From positions 1 to 32,828 of the forward strand of contig JALEKJ010000048.1 of assembly GCA_022771695.1 (NCBI GenBank): 32,828 nt of DNA, in the 5' to 3' direction. Shown here piece by piece: positions 19,100 to 27,225 of the stretch. Each line of letters starts with the position of its first letter. Position 1 is the stretch's first letter. Source of the stretch: Roseburia sp. (GTDB taxonomy: Bacteria; Bacillota; Clostridia; Lachnospirales; Lachnospiraceae). The notes below the pieces were generated by a model, which saw only the letters and a program-made list of their open reading frames with translations, did no database searches and was not told the origin of the DNA. A program made the translations under genes and the position numbers.

Positions 19100-20617
19100 A
19101 TGGTTAGGGATTTTTCGGAGAATGCAAAAAATACGCTGTATGAGCAGATTGATAGCGTGACACCGCAGAATATGATGGAGGGAGTTGCAGACTTTTTTGG
19201 CGATTTGGACTATCAGGTGCGCGGTTGGCTTGGGGAACTTTGTATAGAAAATTATGTAAACAATGTAGATGAGTATCACAAGTTGATTTTGGACGAAAAC
19301 AACACCACAAAGCAGCAGATTGATACTGTTTTTTCGGATGTGTCAGAAGTTGAGCATATATATGCGGGAAGGCTTCAGGCACTGCAGGAACAGTTGGTTA
19401 AGAATACATCATATTTTGAACGGCTTAGTCGGATGATTGCACCAGAGAAAATTGTATTCTTAGAGCATGTTTCCATAAAGCTGCGTGAAAATATCGGTGA
19501 CCGGACGGAATTCATTATAAATATGTTGTTATTAGGGTATGAAGTGGCAGTAGACGAAGAAATGCGGGCGCTTTTAGAGCAGAAGCTTGCGGATATGACA
19601 GAGAACCGTTATGGCGGAAAGTCTGATATTTCGCAGATGTCAGAGAAAGAAATGAAAAAGCTGATATGCTTATATGATTTCTTATATCCGGACACTGCGA
19701 AGAAGATGGATGATATCTTGGCATCCGGGAAAAACAATACCCTTACGGATGCGGATAAAAACAAGATGAAATATATTGCATATACAGCCCCGGAACCGTA
19801 CCGTAGTGTGTATTTGGGGTACGTGGATAGCTACGAGGTCGGAAGTTTTGGAGGGAAAATTATCTGGAGCGATGTGGAAAACAATCAGTACTATAAGTAC
19901 ACGGATAGAACGTACTTTGTGGATACGCTTACCGCTTTTGCAGGAGACCCGCGAGGAGAGTATACCACATGGTTTCACGAAAGCGGTCATGCAACAGATT
20001 GTAATGCGCAAACGGGACTATGGAAATTTTATTGTTTGAACTTTTCAACCTATAATGAGACAATGGGCGGTGAAGTTACCTTGCAGGATGCCATTTATTA
20101 TGATGTGTATAACAATATTGAAGAAAAGATACGTTCGGTGGCAGGGGAAGAAGAAGAGGTAATAGAAACGGTTTTAGAGTCTTTTAAGTACGGGGCAGAG
20201 ATGGAAAATTTAACAACAGATGAATCAAAGATTAGAAATACAGTTATTAGAATGTATAGTATAGGCGGAATAGATGATTTGTCAGATGTGGATAGCGAAG
20301 CTGCATCAGATATATATGGAGGGGTTACCAACCTGGAAATTGGAAAAAATAGCGGGTATGGTCATCGTCCTCATAGGGAAAAAGATGATACAGATGAGAC
20401 ATATCAAGAAAAAATTGACAACTACACATATTGGTATCATAAGGATGGAAATGCTACTGGAGCACAGAGTAAGGAATTGTTTGCAGAATATTTTTCTTAT
20501 TATATGACAGGAGATGAAGAGGCGATTGAATCAATGCGGGCACATTTGCCTGTGGCGTGTGACGTTTTGGACGAAATGCTTGAAGCAATGGCACAAGAGT
20601 TGAATTCAGAGGAATAG
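19100..20617 (+). CDS. Putative secreted toxin with C-terminal gluzincin-type metallopeptidase domain
   Basis: The 505-residue product has a helical N-terminal part (about residues 1-125) ending in IDTVFSDVSEVEHIYAGRL, which looks like the stalk of LXG/WXG-type effectors. A middle region of unclear nature leads to a catalytic part. That part carries a zinc motif H293-E294-S-G-H297 followed by A-T-D, and a later E459-L-F-A-E463-Y-F. This pair resembles the HEFGHAVD and EFFAEAF motifs of anthrax lethal factor, with H293, H297 and probably E459 as zinc ligands and E294 as general base. About 160 residues separate the two, including SDIYGGVTNLEI and GYGH. No signal peptide is present, as expected for type VII-like export. 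It follows three small helical genes and precedes a lipoprotein. The protease assignment is good; the toxin role is inferred. Confidence 0.72.
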   Translation: MVRDFSENAKNTLYEQIDSVTPQNMMEGVADFFGDLDYQVRGWLGELCIENYVNNVDEYHKLILDENNTTKQQIDTVFSDVSEVEHIYAGRLQALQEQLVKNTSYFERLSRMIAPEKIVFLEHVSIKLRENIGDRTEFIINMLLLGYEVAVDEEMRALLEQKLADMTENRYGGKSDISQMSEKEMKKLICLYDFLYPDTAKKMDDILASGKNNTLTDADKNKMKYIAYTAPEPYRSVYLGYVDSYEVGSFGGKIIWSDVENNQYYKYTDRTYFVDTLTAFAGDPRGEYTTWFHESGHATDCNAQTGLWKFYCLNFSTYNETMGGEVTLQDAIYYDVYNNIEEKIRSVAGEEEEVIETVLESFKYGAEMENLTTDESKIRNTVIRMYSIGGIDDLSDVDSEAASDIYGGVTNLEIGKNSGYGHRPHREKDDTDETYQEKIDNYTYWYHKDGNATGAQSKELFAEYFSYYMTGDEEAIESMRAHLPVACDVLDEMLEAMAQELNSEE

Positions 20618-20625
20618 AGGTGTAT

Positions 20626-21387
20626 ATGAGATTGAATAAAATATGGAAAATAGTAATTCTTTGTTTGGTACTTTTATTAATGGGTGGATGTGGAATAGAA
20701 AAAAAAAGTGGAAGAGAAGGCGAAGAGTTGAAAAGTGAAGAGGATACTGAGATGGCGGAAAAGAATTGGATGACAAGGGAATATATCATTGAGCATGGAC
20801 TTGCAACAGAAGAAGATTTAGAAGGTGTTGATGTAGAGGCTATGGTAAGAGACTGCGACTGGGAAAAAGGGATTGAAGAAAGATTCAATTTGCCGTTGAT
20901 GATTGATATGCTGAAGAGAGATTATATGTATGATGAGTATATGTTTGATTACCAATACCTGGTGGATACACCAAAGAGCGAAGGCACATTGACAGAGTCT
21001 GATGTGAAAAACATAAAAACCATTGGATTTGAGTGTAATGAGGGAACTTATTTCGCATCCATGATATTTGATTTGTCAGAAGGCAAAGCATATTTGGGAG
21101 ACGGACAAGATTTGCTGCGAAAGGGAGTAACACCAAAGCAGGAGATTGCGCTTACAGACGAACAGATAGAAGCGGTAAAAAATCATGTGATATCCAGTGG
21201 AGTATTAGAATGGCAAGAGGAATATGAGGGAGTAAATCCTAACGATACAGATTGGTTTTGGTGGATACTGTATTATGAGCTAGAGGATGGGAGTGTTTAT
21301 GCATATGATGGAAGCGGTGTAGTGAATGGAACACCGGAGAATTATAGAGAATTTGTAAAGGGCTTGCAGGCTTTTTTTAATTCATAG
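20626..21387 (+). CDS. Putative lipoprotein, candidate immunity protein of the cassette
   Basis: The N-terminus MRLNKIWKIVILCLVLLLMGGC is a lipoprotein signal with lipidation cysteine C22; methionine at -3 is a slightly unusual lipobox. The mature part is acidic, about 230 residues, beginning with a charged linker, and shows no motif I know. Aromatic runs such as DWFWWILYYELEDGSVYAYDGSG suggest a beta-rich domain near the C-terminus. The ATG at 20626 is chosen because GAGG lies five bases upstream; a GTG at 20620 is less likely. It starts eight bases after the metallopeptidase stop. Position and outer-surface location fit an immunity lipoprotein that blocks the adjacent protease, but that is inference; it could equally be an unrelated surface protein. 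Confidence 0.65.
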   Translation: MRLNKIWKIVILCLVLLLMGGCGIEKKSGREGEELKSEEDTEMAEKNWMTREYIIEHGLATEEDLEGVDVEAMVRDCDWEKGIEERFNLPLMIDMLKRDYMYDEYMFDYQYLVDTPKSEGTLTESDVKNIKTIGFECNEGTYFASMIFDLSEGKAYLGDGQDLLRKGVTPKQEIALTDEQIEAVKNHVISSGVLEWQEEYEGVNPNDTDWFWWILYYELEDGSVYAYDGSGVVNGTPENYREFVKGLQAFFNS

Positions 21388-21603
21388 GAAACTTCAGAAT
21401 CTCCATTTACAAGAAAAAAAGAGAGTGATATAGTAAATTTTGGATGATATTCTGCAGAAGCGGAAATTGTACCAACAGAAAAGAAAATAAAACTGTGAAA
21501 GATTGCTTATATCAGAAATATACATGGATCAGAAAATCCTGACCGTGATATAGCAGTAAGAATAAGATAATCGTAATTGCTTCCGGAAGGAGGCATCAGT
21601 ATA

Positions 21604-22455
21604 TTGTTAGATCATATACGAATCGGTTTTATTGGCGCCGGCAGAGTCGGTGTATCACTCGGAAAATATTTTACGGAAAAGGGCAGGAAAATAGGAGGTT
21701 ATTATAGTCTGAGCCCCGCGTCTGCCAAATGGGCAGCAGAATTTACAAAATCAACATATTATGAAAGTTTGCAGCAAATCATAAGCGATTGCGATATGAT
21801 TTTATTTACTGTACCTGATGATACCATAAGTTCTGTATGGAAAGAAGCAAAGCCATACATATCAGAAAAAATCATCGCACACTGCAGCGGTCTTCATAGT
21901 TCAAACATCTTTTCTGACATAGGTGTGACAAATAGTTTCGCCTATTCCATTCATCCCCTAATAGCAGTGAGCAGCCGTGAAAATTCCTGGAAGGAACTTT
22001 CACATGCACTGTTTACGATTGAGGGTGATGAAACATATCTCCATAAGATTACCGAAATGTTTCAAGAAATGGGAAACCGGACGAGAACCATTTTGGCAGA
22101 AAACAAAATAAAATATCACGCAGCAGCAGCAGTATCATCCAATTACATGACTGCTTTATTTTACATGGCACAAAGTTTGTTTGAAGAATGCGGATTTACG
22201 GAGGAAGAAGCGAGAAAAGAACTTTATGCTCTTGCAAAAGGAAATCTTGACCATATTCTTACCGACGGATGTGTCAATTCATTAACGGGACCGTTGGAGA
22301 GAAATGACCTCACAACAGTACAAAAGCATATGGATGCTTTACCTTCGGAAATGAGAGAGGTGTATGCAAAAAATGCTTCTTACTTAATTCAGGTTGCAGA
22401 AAAAAAGAATCCAAACCGCGATTATAAAACAATGAGAAAGTTATGCAGTCAATAA
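21604..22455 (+). CDS. panG: Rossmann-like/DUF2520 oxidoreductase, probable ketopantoate reductase PanG
   Basis: The protein opens with an NAD(P)-binding Rossmann motif (RIGFIGAGRVGVSLGKYF). It contains DMILFTVPDDTI and ends with a helical DUF2520-type domain (YHAAAAVSSNYMTALFYMA, and LTGPLERNDLTTVQKHM). This is the Rossmann-like plus DUF2520 family, some members of which (PanG, described in Francisella) reduce ketopantoate to pantoate in place of PanE. The direct link to panB, panC and panD here supports that role. The start is probably the TTG at 21604, ten bases after GGAAGGAGG, giving 283 residues; a TTG at 21577 lies before the ribosome site. It is followed by panB after 48 bp. Confidence 0.78.
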   Translation: MLDHIRIGFIGAGRVGVSLGKYFTEKGRKIGGYYSLSPASAKWAAEFTKSTYYESLQQIISDCDMILFTVPDDTISSVWKEAKPYISEKIIAHCSGLHSSNIFSDIGVTNSFAYSIHPLIAVSSRENSWKELSHALFTIEGDETYLHKITEMFQEMGNRTRTILAENKIKYHAAAAVSSNYMTALFYMAQSLFEECGFTEEEARKELYALAKGNLDHILTDGCVNSLTGPLERNDLTTVQKHMDALPSEMREVYAKNASYLIQVAEKKNPNRDYKTMRKLCSQ

Positions 22456-22503
22456 AATCATCTGACCAACCAAAAAGACGGCAGAGAGAGAAAGAGGTAA
22501 AAA

Positions 22504-23331
22504 ATGAAAAACACAGTATTAACACTGCAGAAGCAAAAAGAAGAGCATGACAAAATTGTCATGGTAACTGCTTACGATTACACGACAGCAAAAATAATGG
22601 ATGAATCCGGAGTTAACACGATATTAGTAGGAGATTCTTTGGGAATGACAATGCTTGGATATGAGGATACCTTATCTGTCACAATGGAGGATATGATTCA
22701 TCATACGGCGGCGGTTTCCCGCGGTGCAAAGGATGCCTTTGTCGTTGCGGATATGCCGTTTATGTCCTACCAGACATCTGTTTATGATGCGGTTGTAAAT
22801 GCCGGACGCCTGATGAAAGAAGGACGTGCCAATGCCGTAAAGTTGGAGGGTGGCGTAGAATTTGCTCCACATATCGAGGCAATCGTAAAGGCTTCCATAC
22901 CGGTAGTAGCACATATCGGACTTACTCCACAGTCTGTTAATGCATTCGGAGGCTTTAAGGTACAGGGAAAAGACTTAGAGGCGGCAAAAAAATTGACAGA
23001 AGATGCCAAGGCAGTGGAAGCGGCAGGAGCCTGTATGGTGGTATTAGAGTGTGTGCCTGCAAAACTGGCAGAAAAGATTTCGGAGAAACTTACGATTCCA
23101 ACCATCGGTATCGGAGCGGGAGCAGGTTGTGATGGTCAGGTTCTCGTATATCAGGACCTTTTGGGAATGTATGGAGAATTCCAACCAAAATTTGTAAAAG
23201 TTTTTACAAATGTCGGTGAGGTTATGCGTGAGGGAGTAAAGGCTTACATTAAGGAGACAAAGGAAGGAACTTTCCCGGCAGCAGAACACTGTTTTAAAAT
23301 AGATGATTCCGTAATTGAAAAGTTATATTAA
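22504..23331 (+). CDS. panB: 3-methyl-2-oxobutanoate hydroxymethyltransferase
   Basis: PanB adds a hydroxymethyl group from methylene-tetrahydrofolate to 2-oxoisovalerate, giving ketopantoate, the first committed step to pantothenate. The product is a 275-residue TIM-barrel enzyme of normal length. The sequence shows [17 protein letters not shown], the metal-binding [23 protein letters not shown] and the catalytic-glutamate segment VVLECVPA, followed by [18 protein letters not shown]. The ATG at 22504 has AGAGGT just upstream. It is the second gene of the panG-panB-panC-panD cluster. Confidence 0.97.
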   Translation: MKNTVLTLQKQKEEHDKIVMVTAYDYTTAKIMDESGVNTILVGDSLGMTMLGYEDTLSVTMEDMIHHTAAVSRGAKDAFVVADMPFMSYQTSVYDAVVNAGRLMKEGRANAVKLEGGVEFAPHIEAIVKASIPVVAHIGLTPQSVNAFGGFKVQGKDLEAAKKLTEDAKAVEAAGACMVVLECVPAKLAEKISEKLTIPTIGIGAGAGCDGQVLVYQDLLGMYGEFQPKFVKVFTNVGEVMREGVKAYIKETKEGTFPAAEHCFKIDDSVIEKLY

Positions 23332-23416
23332 ATCGTGTGTAAAAGCATAGGTAGGAATATAATCAACGACATGATATAAAGATGAAAAAATTAAAATAAA
23401 AAGAAAGGAAAAACTC

Positions 23417-24265
23417 ATGAAGATAGTATCAACCATAGAGGAAGTAAGAAATCAAGTAAAAGAATGGAGAAAAGAGGGGCAGAAGATAGGGTTTGTTCCG
23501 ACGATGGGATATTTACATGAAGGCCACATGAGCCTTATTGATGCGGCAGGCGAAAATGATAAAGTGGTAGTCAGCATATTTGTAAACCCGATGCAGTTTG
23601 GTCCAAACGAAGATTTGGCAAGCTATCCAAGAGATTTAGAACATGATGCGGCCATGTGCGAAGCACACGGGGTCGATTTAATTTTTCACCCAACACCGGA
23701 AGAGATGTATGGGGAAAGCTTTTATTCCTATGTGGATATGAATGTTTTGACACAGGAACTTTGTGGATTAAGCAGACCAGTACATTTTCGCGGTGTTTGT
23801 ACAGTTGTAGCAAAATTATTTAATATTGTCACACCGGATAAGGCATACTTCGGACAAAAGGATGCACAACAGCTTGCAATCATTAAGAGAATGGTGAAAG
23901 ATTTAAATATGCCGCTTCAGATTGTCGGCTGTCCGATTGTTCGTGAGGAGGATGGCTTGGCAAAAAGCTCCAGAAATACATATCTCTCGAAAGAAGAGCG
24001 GAAAGCTGCTCTCGTGTTGAGCCGTTCTATTTTCTTAGGAAAAGAAATGGTAGAAAAGGGAGAGCGTGATGCAAAGAAAGTAATTACAGCCATGACAGCG
24101 GAGATAGAGAAGGAGCCGTTGGCAAAAATTGATTATGTGAAGATGGTAGATTTGGAAACTATGCAGCAGGTAGAAACCATTGAAGGTGGGATTTTAACTG
24201 CGATTGCGGTCTATATCGGAAAGACCAGATTGATTGATAACTTTATGTTTGGGCTCGGAAAGTAA
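23417..24265 (+). CDS. panC: Pantothenate synthetase (pantoate-beta-alanine ligase)
   Basis: PanC joins pantoate and beta-alanine using ATP through a pantoyl-adenylate. Motifs in order are GFVPTMGYLHEGHMSLI (nucleotide-binding HIGH-like), SIFVNPMQFGPNEDLASYPRD, DKAYFGQKDAQQLAII and GLAKSSRNTYLS. The C-terminal domain is complete and the length of 282 is normal. AAGAAAGGAA precedes the ATG at 23417. The 85-bp gap after panB holds nothing I recognise, and panD starts 12 bp after its stop. Confidence 0.97.
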   Translation: MKIVSTIEEVRNQVKEWRKEGQKIGFVPTMGYLHEGHMSLIDAAGENDKVVVSIFVNPMQFGPNEDLASYPRDLEHDAAMCEAHGVDLIFHPTPEEMYGESFYSYVDMNVLTQELCGLSRPVHFRGVCTVVAKLFNIVTPDKAYFGQKDAQQLAIIKRMVKDLNMPLQIVGCPIVREEDGLAKSSRNTYLSKEERKAALVLSRSIFLGKEMVEKGERDAKKVITAMTAEIEKEPLAKIDYVKMVDLETMQQVETIEGGILTAIAVYIGKTRLIDNFMFGLGK

Positions 24266-24277
24266 GAGGAAGAGAAA

Positions 24278-24661
24278 ATGACAATTTCAATGCTAAAAGC
24301 TAAAATACACCGCGCAACAGTAACACAAGCGAAATTAGATTATGTAGGAAGCATCACTGTAGATATCGCATTGTTAGAACAGGCCGGTATCTTGGAATAT
24401 GAAAAGGTTCAGATTGTGGATGTGAACAATGGATCCCGCTTTGAAACCTACACCATTGCCGGGGAGCGCGGCAGCGGTATCATGTGTTTAAACGGTGCGG
24501 CAGCCCGCATGGTACAGACCGGTGATAAAATTATTCTGATGGCATACGCACAGGTAACACCTGAGGAAGCACAGGAAATGCGCCCGACCGTACTTTTTGT
24601 GGATGAAAAAAATCAAGTGACAAAAGTGACAAACTATGAGAAGCATGGACAGATAGAGTAA
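24278..24661 (+). CDS. panD: Aspartate 1-decarboxylase proenzyme
   Basis: PanD decarboxylates aspartate to beta-alanine, the second substrate of PanC. It is made as a proenzyme that cuts itself between G24 and S25 (YVGSITVD), turning the serine into a pyruvoyl cofactor. The 127-residue product also has the conserved [10 protein letters not shown] and [20 protein letters not shown] segments. AAGAGGAAGAGAA lies before the ATG. It is the last gene of the pantothenate cluster and is followed by a terminator, so the cluster encodes the route from 2-oxoisovalerate and aspartate to pantothenate if PanG is the reductase. Confidence 0.97.
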   Translation: MTISMLKAKIHRATVTQAKLDYVGSITVDIALLEQAGILEYEKVQIVDVNNGSRFETYTIAGERGSGIMCLNGAAARMVQTGDKIILMAYAQVTPEEAQEMRPTVLFVDEKNQVTKVTNYEKHGQIE

Positions 24662-24676
24662 GAAAATCGTTGTATC

Positions 24677-24738
24677 AAAAAAAGCAATAGACTATAATTA
24701 CTTTTATATAGTAAAGTAATTGTATCTATTGCTTTTTT
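24677..24738 (+). terminator. Intrinsic terminator after panD
   Basis: AAAAAGCAATAGA pairs with TCTATTGCTTTTT, and an inner pairing of ATTAC-TTT with AAA-GTAAT extends the structure. The right arm ends in six T residues, and the left arm starts with A residues, so it may act in both directions. Confidence 0.8.
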
Positions 24739-24774
24739 GATTAACAATACGTAAGAAACAGAGGAGAGAATGTT

Positions 24775-25707
24775 ATGCCGCAGAATTTTTATGAACTTGT
24801 TTGGATTTTTATTATATACGCTTTTATCGGATGGTGCACGGAAGTATCCTACGCTGCACTTGACACCGGAAAATTTGTAAACCGTGGATTTTTGAACGGT
24901 CCATACTGTCCGATTTATGGATGCGGTGTCGTTATTGTTGTTGCAATTCTTACGCCATTAAGAGAAAGTTTACTTATTCTTTTTATCGGATCACTTGTAC
25001 TGACGACAGCGTTGGAATTTGTAACCGGATATATTTTGGAAAAAGTATTTCACAACAAATGGTGGGATTATTCTGACAAGCCCTTTAATGTCAAGGGATA
25101 TATCTGTCTAAAGTTCTCAATTCTATGGGGACTTGCCTGTACGTTTATCATGGATGTATTGCATCCTCTAATTTATAAGGCTATTACATGGATTCCTTTT
25201 ATACCGGGTGTGATATTGCTCTCTATTTTGATGTGTGTATTTCTTGTGGATTGCTGTATTACGGTATCTACTATCCTGAAGTTTAACAAACGCTTGAAGA
25301 TTATGGATGAGATGGCTGCATCCATACATAAATTATCCGATGAAATCGGAGAGAATATTTATGAAAATGTTACCGGAGTGATTGAGAAATCTGAGGAATT
25401 TCAAGAAAATCATGCCGAACTGATTGATAAGATTACAGAGACAACCGAGGCGGCAAAAGAAAAGTTTGCGGATGCTTTTGAAGAGAAGAAGAAGGAATAT
25501 GCAGATGCGCGTGAGGAGAAGAAACGCCAGCTTGCAGAACTTTCCGAAAAATACGAAAAGCTTTTTGCAGAGAAGAACAATGGTTTCCGTCGTTTGATGA
25601 CTGCATTTCCTGATATGAAATCAAGAGATAATAATGAGATGCTTCAAAAATATAAGTTGCACTTCAATATAAAAATAAGAAGACGAGGAGAAACAATCGA
25701 TGATTAG
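24775..25707 (+). CDS. PF06541-type membrane protein (putative ABC transporter permease family)
   Basis: The N-terminal half has four to six hydrophobic helices and the family signature FIGWCTEVSYAALDTGKFVNRGFLNGPYCPIYG, followed by a DKPFNVKGYICLKFSILWG segment. This matches the family named putative ABC-transporter type IV (DUF1113), though no ATPase partner is nearby and transport is unproven. After residue 180 the protein becomes a long charged coiled coil (TEAAKEKFADAFEEKKKEYADAREEKKRQ shortened here to its pattern of A/E/K heptads) and ends in basic residues. The ATG at 24775 has GAGGAG upstream. Its last eight bases overlap the start of the fumarase alpha gene, suggesting coupling despite unrelated functions. 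Confidence 0.78.
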   Translation: MPQNFYELVWIFIIYAFIGWCTEVSYAALDTGKFVNRGFLNGPYCPIYGCGVVIVVAILTPLRESLLILFIGSLVLTTALEFVTGYILEKVFHNKWWDYSDKPFNVKGYICLKFSILWGLACTFIMDVLHPLIYKAITWIPFIPGVILLSILMCVFLVDCCITVSTILKFNKRLKIMDEMAASIHKLSDEIGENIYENVTGVIEKSEEFQENHAELIDKITETTEAAKEKFADAFEEKKKEYADAREEKKRQLAELSEKYEKLFAEKNNGFRRLMTAFPDMKSRDNNEMLQKYKLHFNIKIRRRGETIDD

Positions 25708-26545
25708 AACGGTTCAGACAGAACAAATTATTGAAAATATTAAGGAAATGTGTATTGAGGCGAATCACTATCTATCTTCTGATATGGATAAAGCTATGAA
25801 GACTGCGGTAGAGACAGAAAAATCCGAACTTGGTAAGAAGATATTAAACCAGCTTCAAGATAACTTAAAGATAGCGGATGAAGAGATGATTCCCATTTGT
25901 CAGGATACCGGAATGGCGGTTATTTTTCTGGAGGTTGGACAGGACGTACATTTTGAGGGAATAGCGATTGAGGATGCCATCAATGAGGGTGTGCGCCGCG
26001 GTTATACCGAAGGATTTCTGCGTAAATCTGTCGTAGGGGATCCGCTGATCCGCGAGAATACAAAAGACAACACGCCGGCGGTCATTCACTATTCCATCGT
26101 TCCGGGGGATAAAGTGAAAATCACATTGGCGCCAAAGGGATTCGGCAGTGAGAACATGAGCCGCGTATTTATGCTAAAGCCTGCTGACGGCATGGAAGGT
26201 GTGAAAAATGCGATTCTTACCGCAGTGAAGGATGCAGGTCCAAACGCCTGTCCACCGATGGTCGTCGGTGTAGGGGTCGGCGGAACCTTTGAAAAATGCG
26301 CACTTTTGGCGAAACAGGCATTGACAAGACCGGTGGATGAGCATTCGGATGTTCCATATGTAAAAGAGATGGAAATCGAGATGTTAGAAAGAATCAACAA
26401 GCTTGGTATCGGACCGGGCGGACTCGGCGGCACGACGACAGCACTTGCGGTTAATATCAATACCTATCCGACACATATCGCAGGTCTTCCGGTAGCAATC
26501 AATATTTGTTGCCATGTCAATCGCCATGTAGTGCGTGAACTGTAA
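25700..26545 (+). CDS. Class I fumarate hydratase, alpha subunit
   Basis: This is the N-terminal part of the two-subunit, 4Fe-4S-dependent fumarase family, which also includes L(+)-tartrate dehydratase TtdAB. It interconverts fumarate and malate when joined to the beta subunit. Cluster-ligand cysteines are C67 (ICQDTGM), C184 (NACPPMVVG) and one of C270/C271 (NICCHVN). The GPGGLGGTTTALAVNI loop near the C-terminus is typical. Length 281 is normal. The start overlaps the upstream membrane protein by eight bases, with a GACGAGGAG ribosome site inside it. The beta subunit lies downstream, separated by one unrelated gene. Fumarase is more likely than tartrate dehydratase, but substrate cannot be decided from sequence alone. 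Confidence 0.92.
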   Translation: MIRTVQTEQIIENIKEMCIEANHYLSSDMDKAMKTAVETEKSELGKKILNQLQDNLKIADEEMIPICQDTGMAVIFLEVGQDVHFEGIAIEDAINEGVRRGYTEGFLRKSVVGDPLIRENTKDNTPAVIHYSIVPGDKVKITLAPKGFGSENMSRVFMLKPADGMEGVKNAILTAVKDAGPNACPPMVVGVGVGGTFEKCALLAKQALTRPVDEHSDVPYVKEMEIEMLERINKLGIGPGGLGGTTTALAVNINTYPTHIAGLPVAINICCHVNRHVVREL

Positions 26546-26615
26546 TTTTAATTCATACAAGCAAAATTCTTGTTATGCGAATAAATAAAAATAAGTTTTA
26601 ATAGGGAGAAATTAA

Positions 26616-27140
26616 ATGCAGGATATTTTAATTGTAGTAGATATGCAGAATGACTTTATCGATGGAGCTTTGGGAACTGCGGAAGCAGAAGCCATCGTTC
26701 CAAAGGTAGCCGAGAAAATCCGCAGTTTTTCCGGAAAAGTACTTTTTACAAGAGATACACACGAAGAAAATTATATGGATACACAGGAGGGAAAGAATCT
26801 TCCGGTTCCTCACTGTATCAGGGGAACACAAGGCTGGCAGATTTCATCCAAACTTATGGAGTTCTGTAAGGATGAACCAATCAATAAGGAAACTTTTGGT
26901 TCGGTAGAACTTGGCTCTGTTTTAAAGGCAGCTCATCAGGAGAATCCGATTGAGACTATCACATTCATCGGACTGTGCACAGATATCTGCGTCATTTCCA
27001 ATGCGATGCTGGTAAAAGCATTTTTACCTGAAGTAAAGCTTATTGTAGATGCTTCCTGCTGCGCGGGCGTGACACCGGAAAGCCATAAGAATGCACTTGA
27101 GGCAATGAAGGTATGTCAGATTGAGATAGAGAACGAATGA
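26616..27140 (+). CDS. Isochorismatase-fold cysteine hydrolase (nicotinamidase-like)
   Basis: The 174-residue protein has the catalytic triad of the isochorismatase/nicotinamidase fold: D9 in IVVDMQNDF, K91 in NKETFGS and C125 in GLCTDICVISNA. A metal-site pattern like that of PncA is visible as RDTH followed by PHCIRGTQGW. Nicotinamide deamidation for NAD salvage is a reasonable guess, but related enzymes act on other amides. The ATG at 26616 has GGGAG eight bases upstream. It lies between the two fumarase subunit genes, 70 bp after the first and 85 bp before the second, which is unusual. Confidence 0.88.
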   Translation: MQDILIVVDMQNDFIDGALGTAEAEAIVPKVAEKIRSFSGKVLFTRDTHEENYMDTQEGKNLPVPHCIRGTQGWQISSKLMEFCKDEPINKETFGSVELGSVLKAAHQENPIETITFIGLCTDICVISNAMLVKAFLPEVKLIVDASCCAGVTPESHKNALEAMKVCQIEIENE

Positions 27141-27225
27141 TTGATAAAATGAAAATTTAAGAAATCATTTATAAAAGCATATATGAAGAACATTGCAAGA
27201 GAAGTAGAAAAGCAGGGAGGCAGGC

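Noticed and set aside
19100-19480. Firm LXG domain call for the effector N-terminus
   Set aside because: Only the IDTVFSDVSEVEHIYAGRL stretch looks LXG-like; the start of a typical LXG domain is not recognisable, so I kept the wording as LXG/WXG-type by resemblance and context.
20098-20331. Antisense frames within the metallopeptidase gene as immunity or antitoxin genes
   Set aside because: They are serine-rich shadows of the plus-strand gene, without ribosome sites, and the plus-strand frame is clearly coding.
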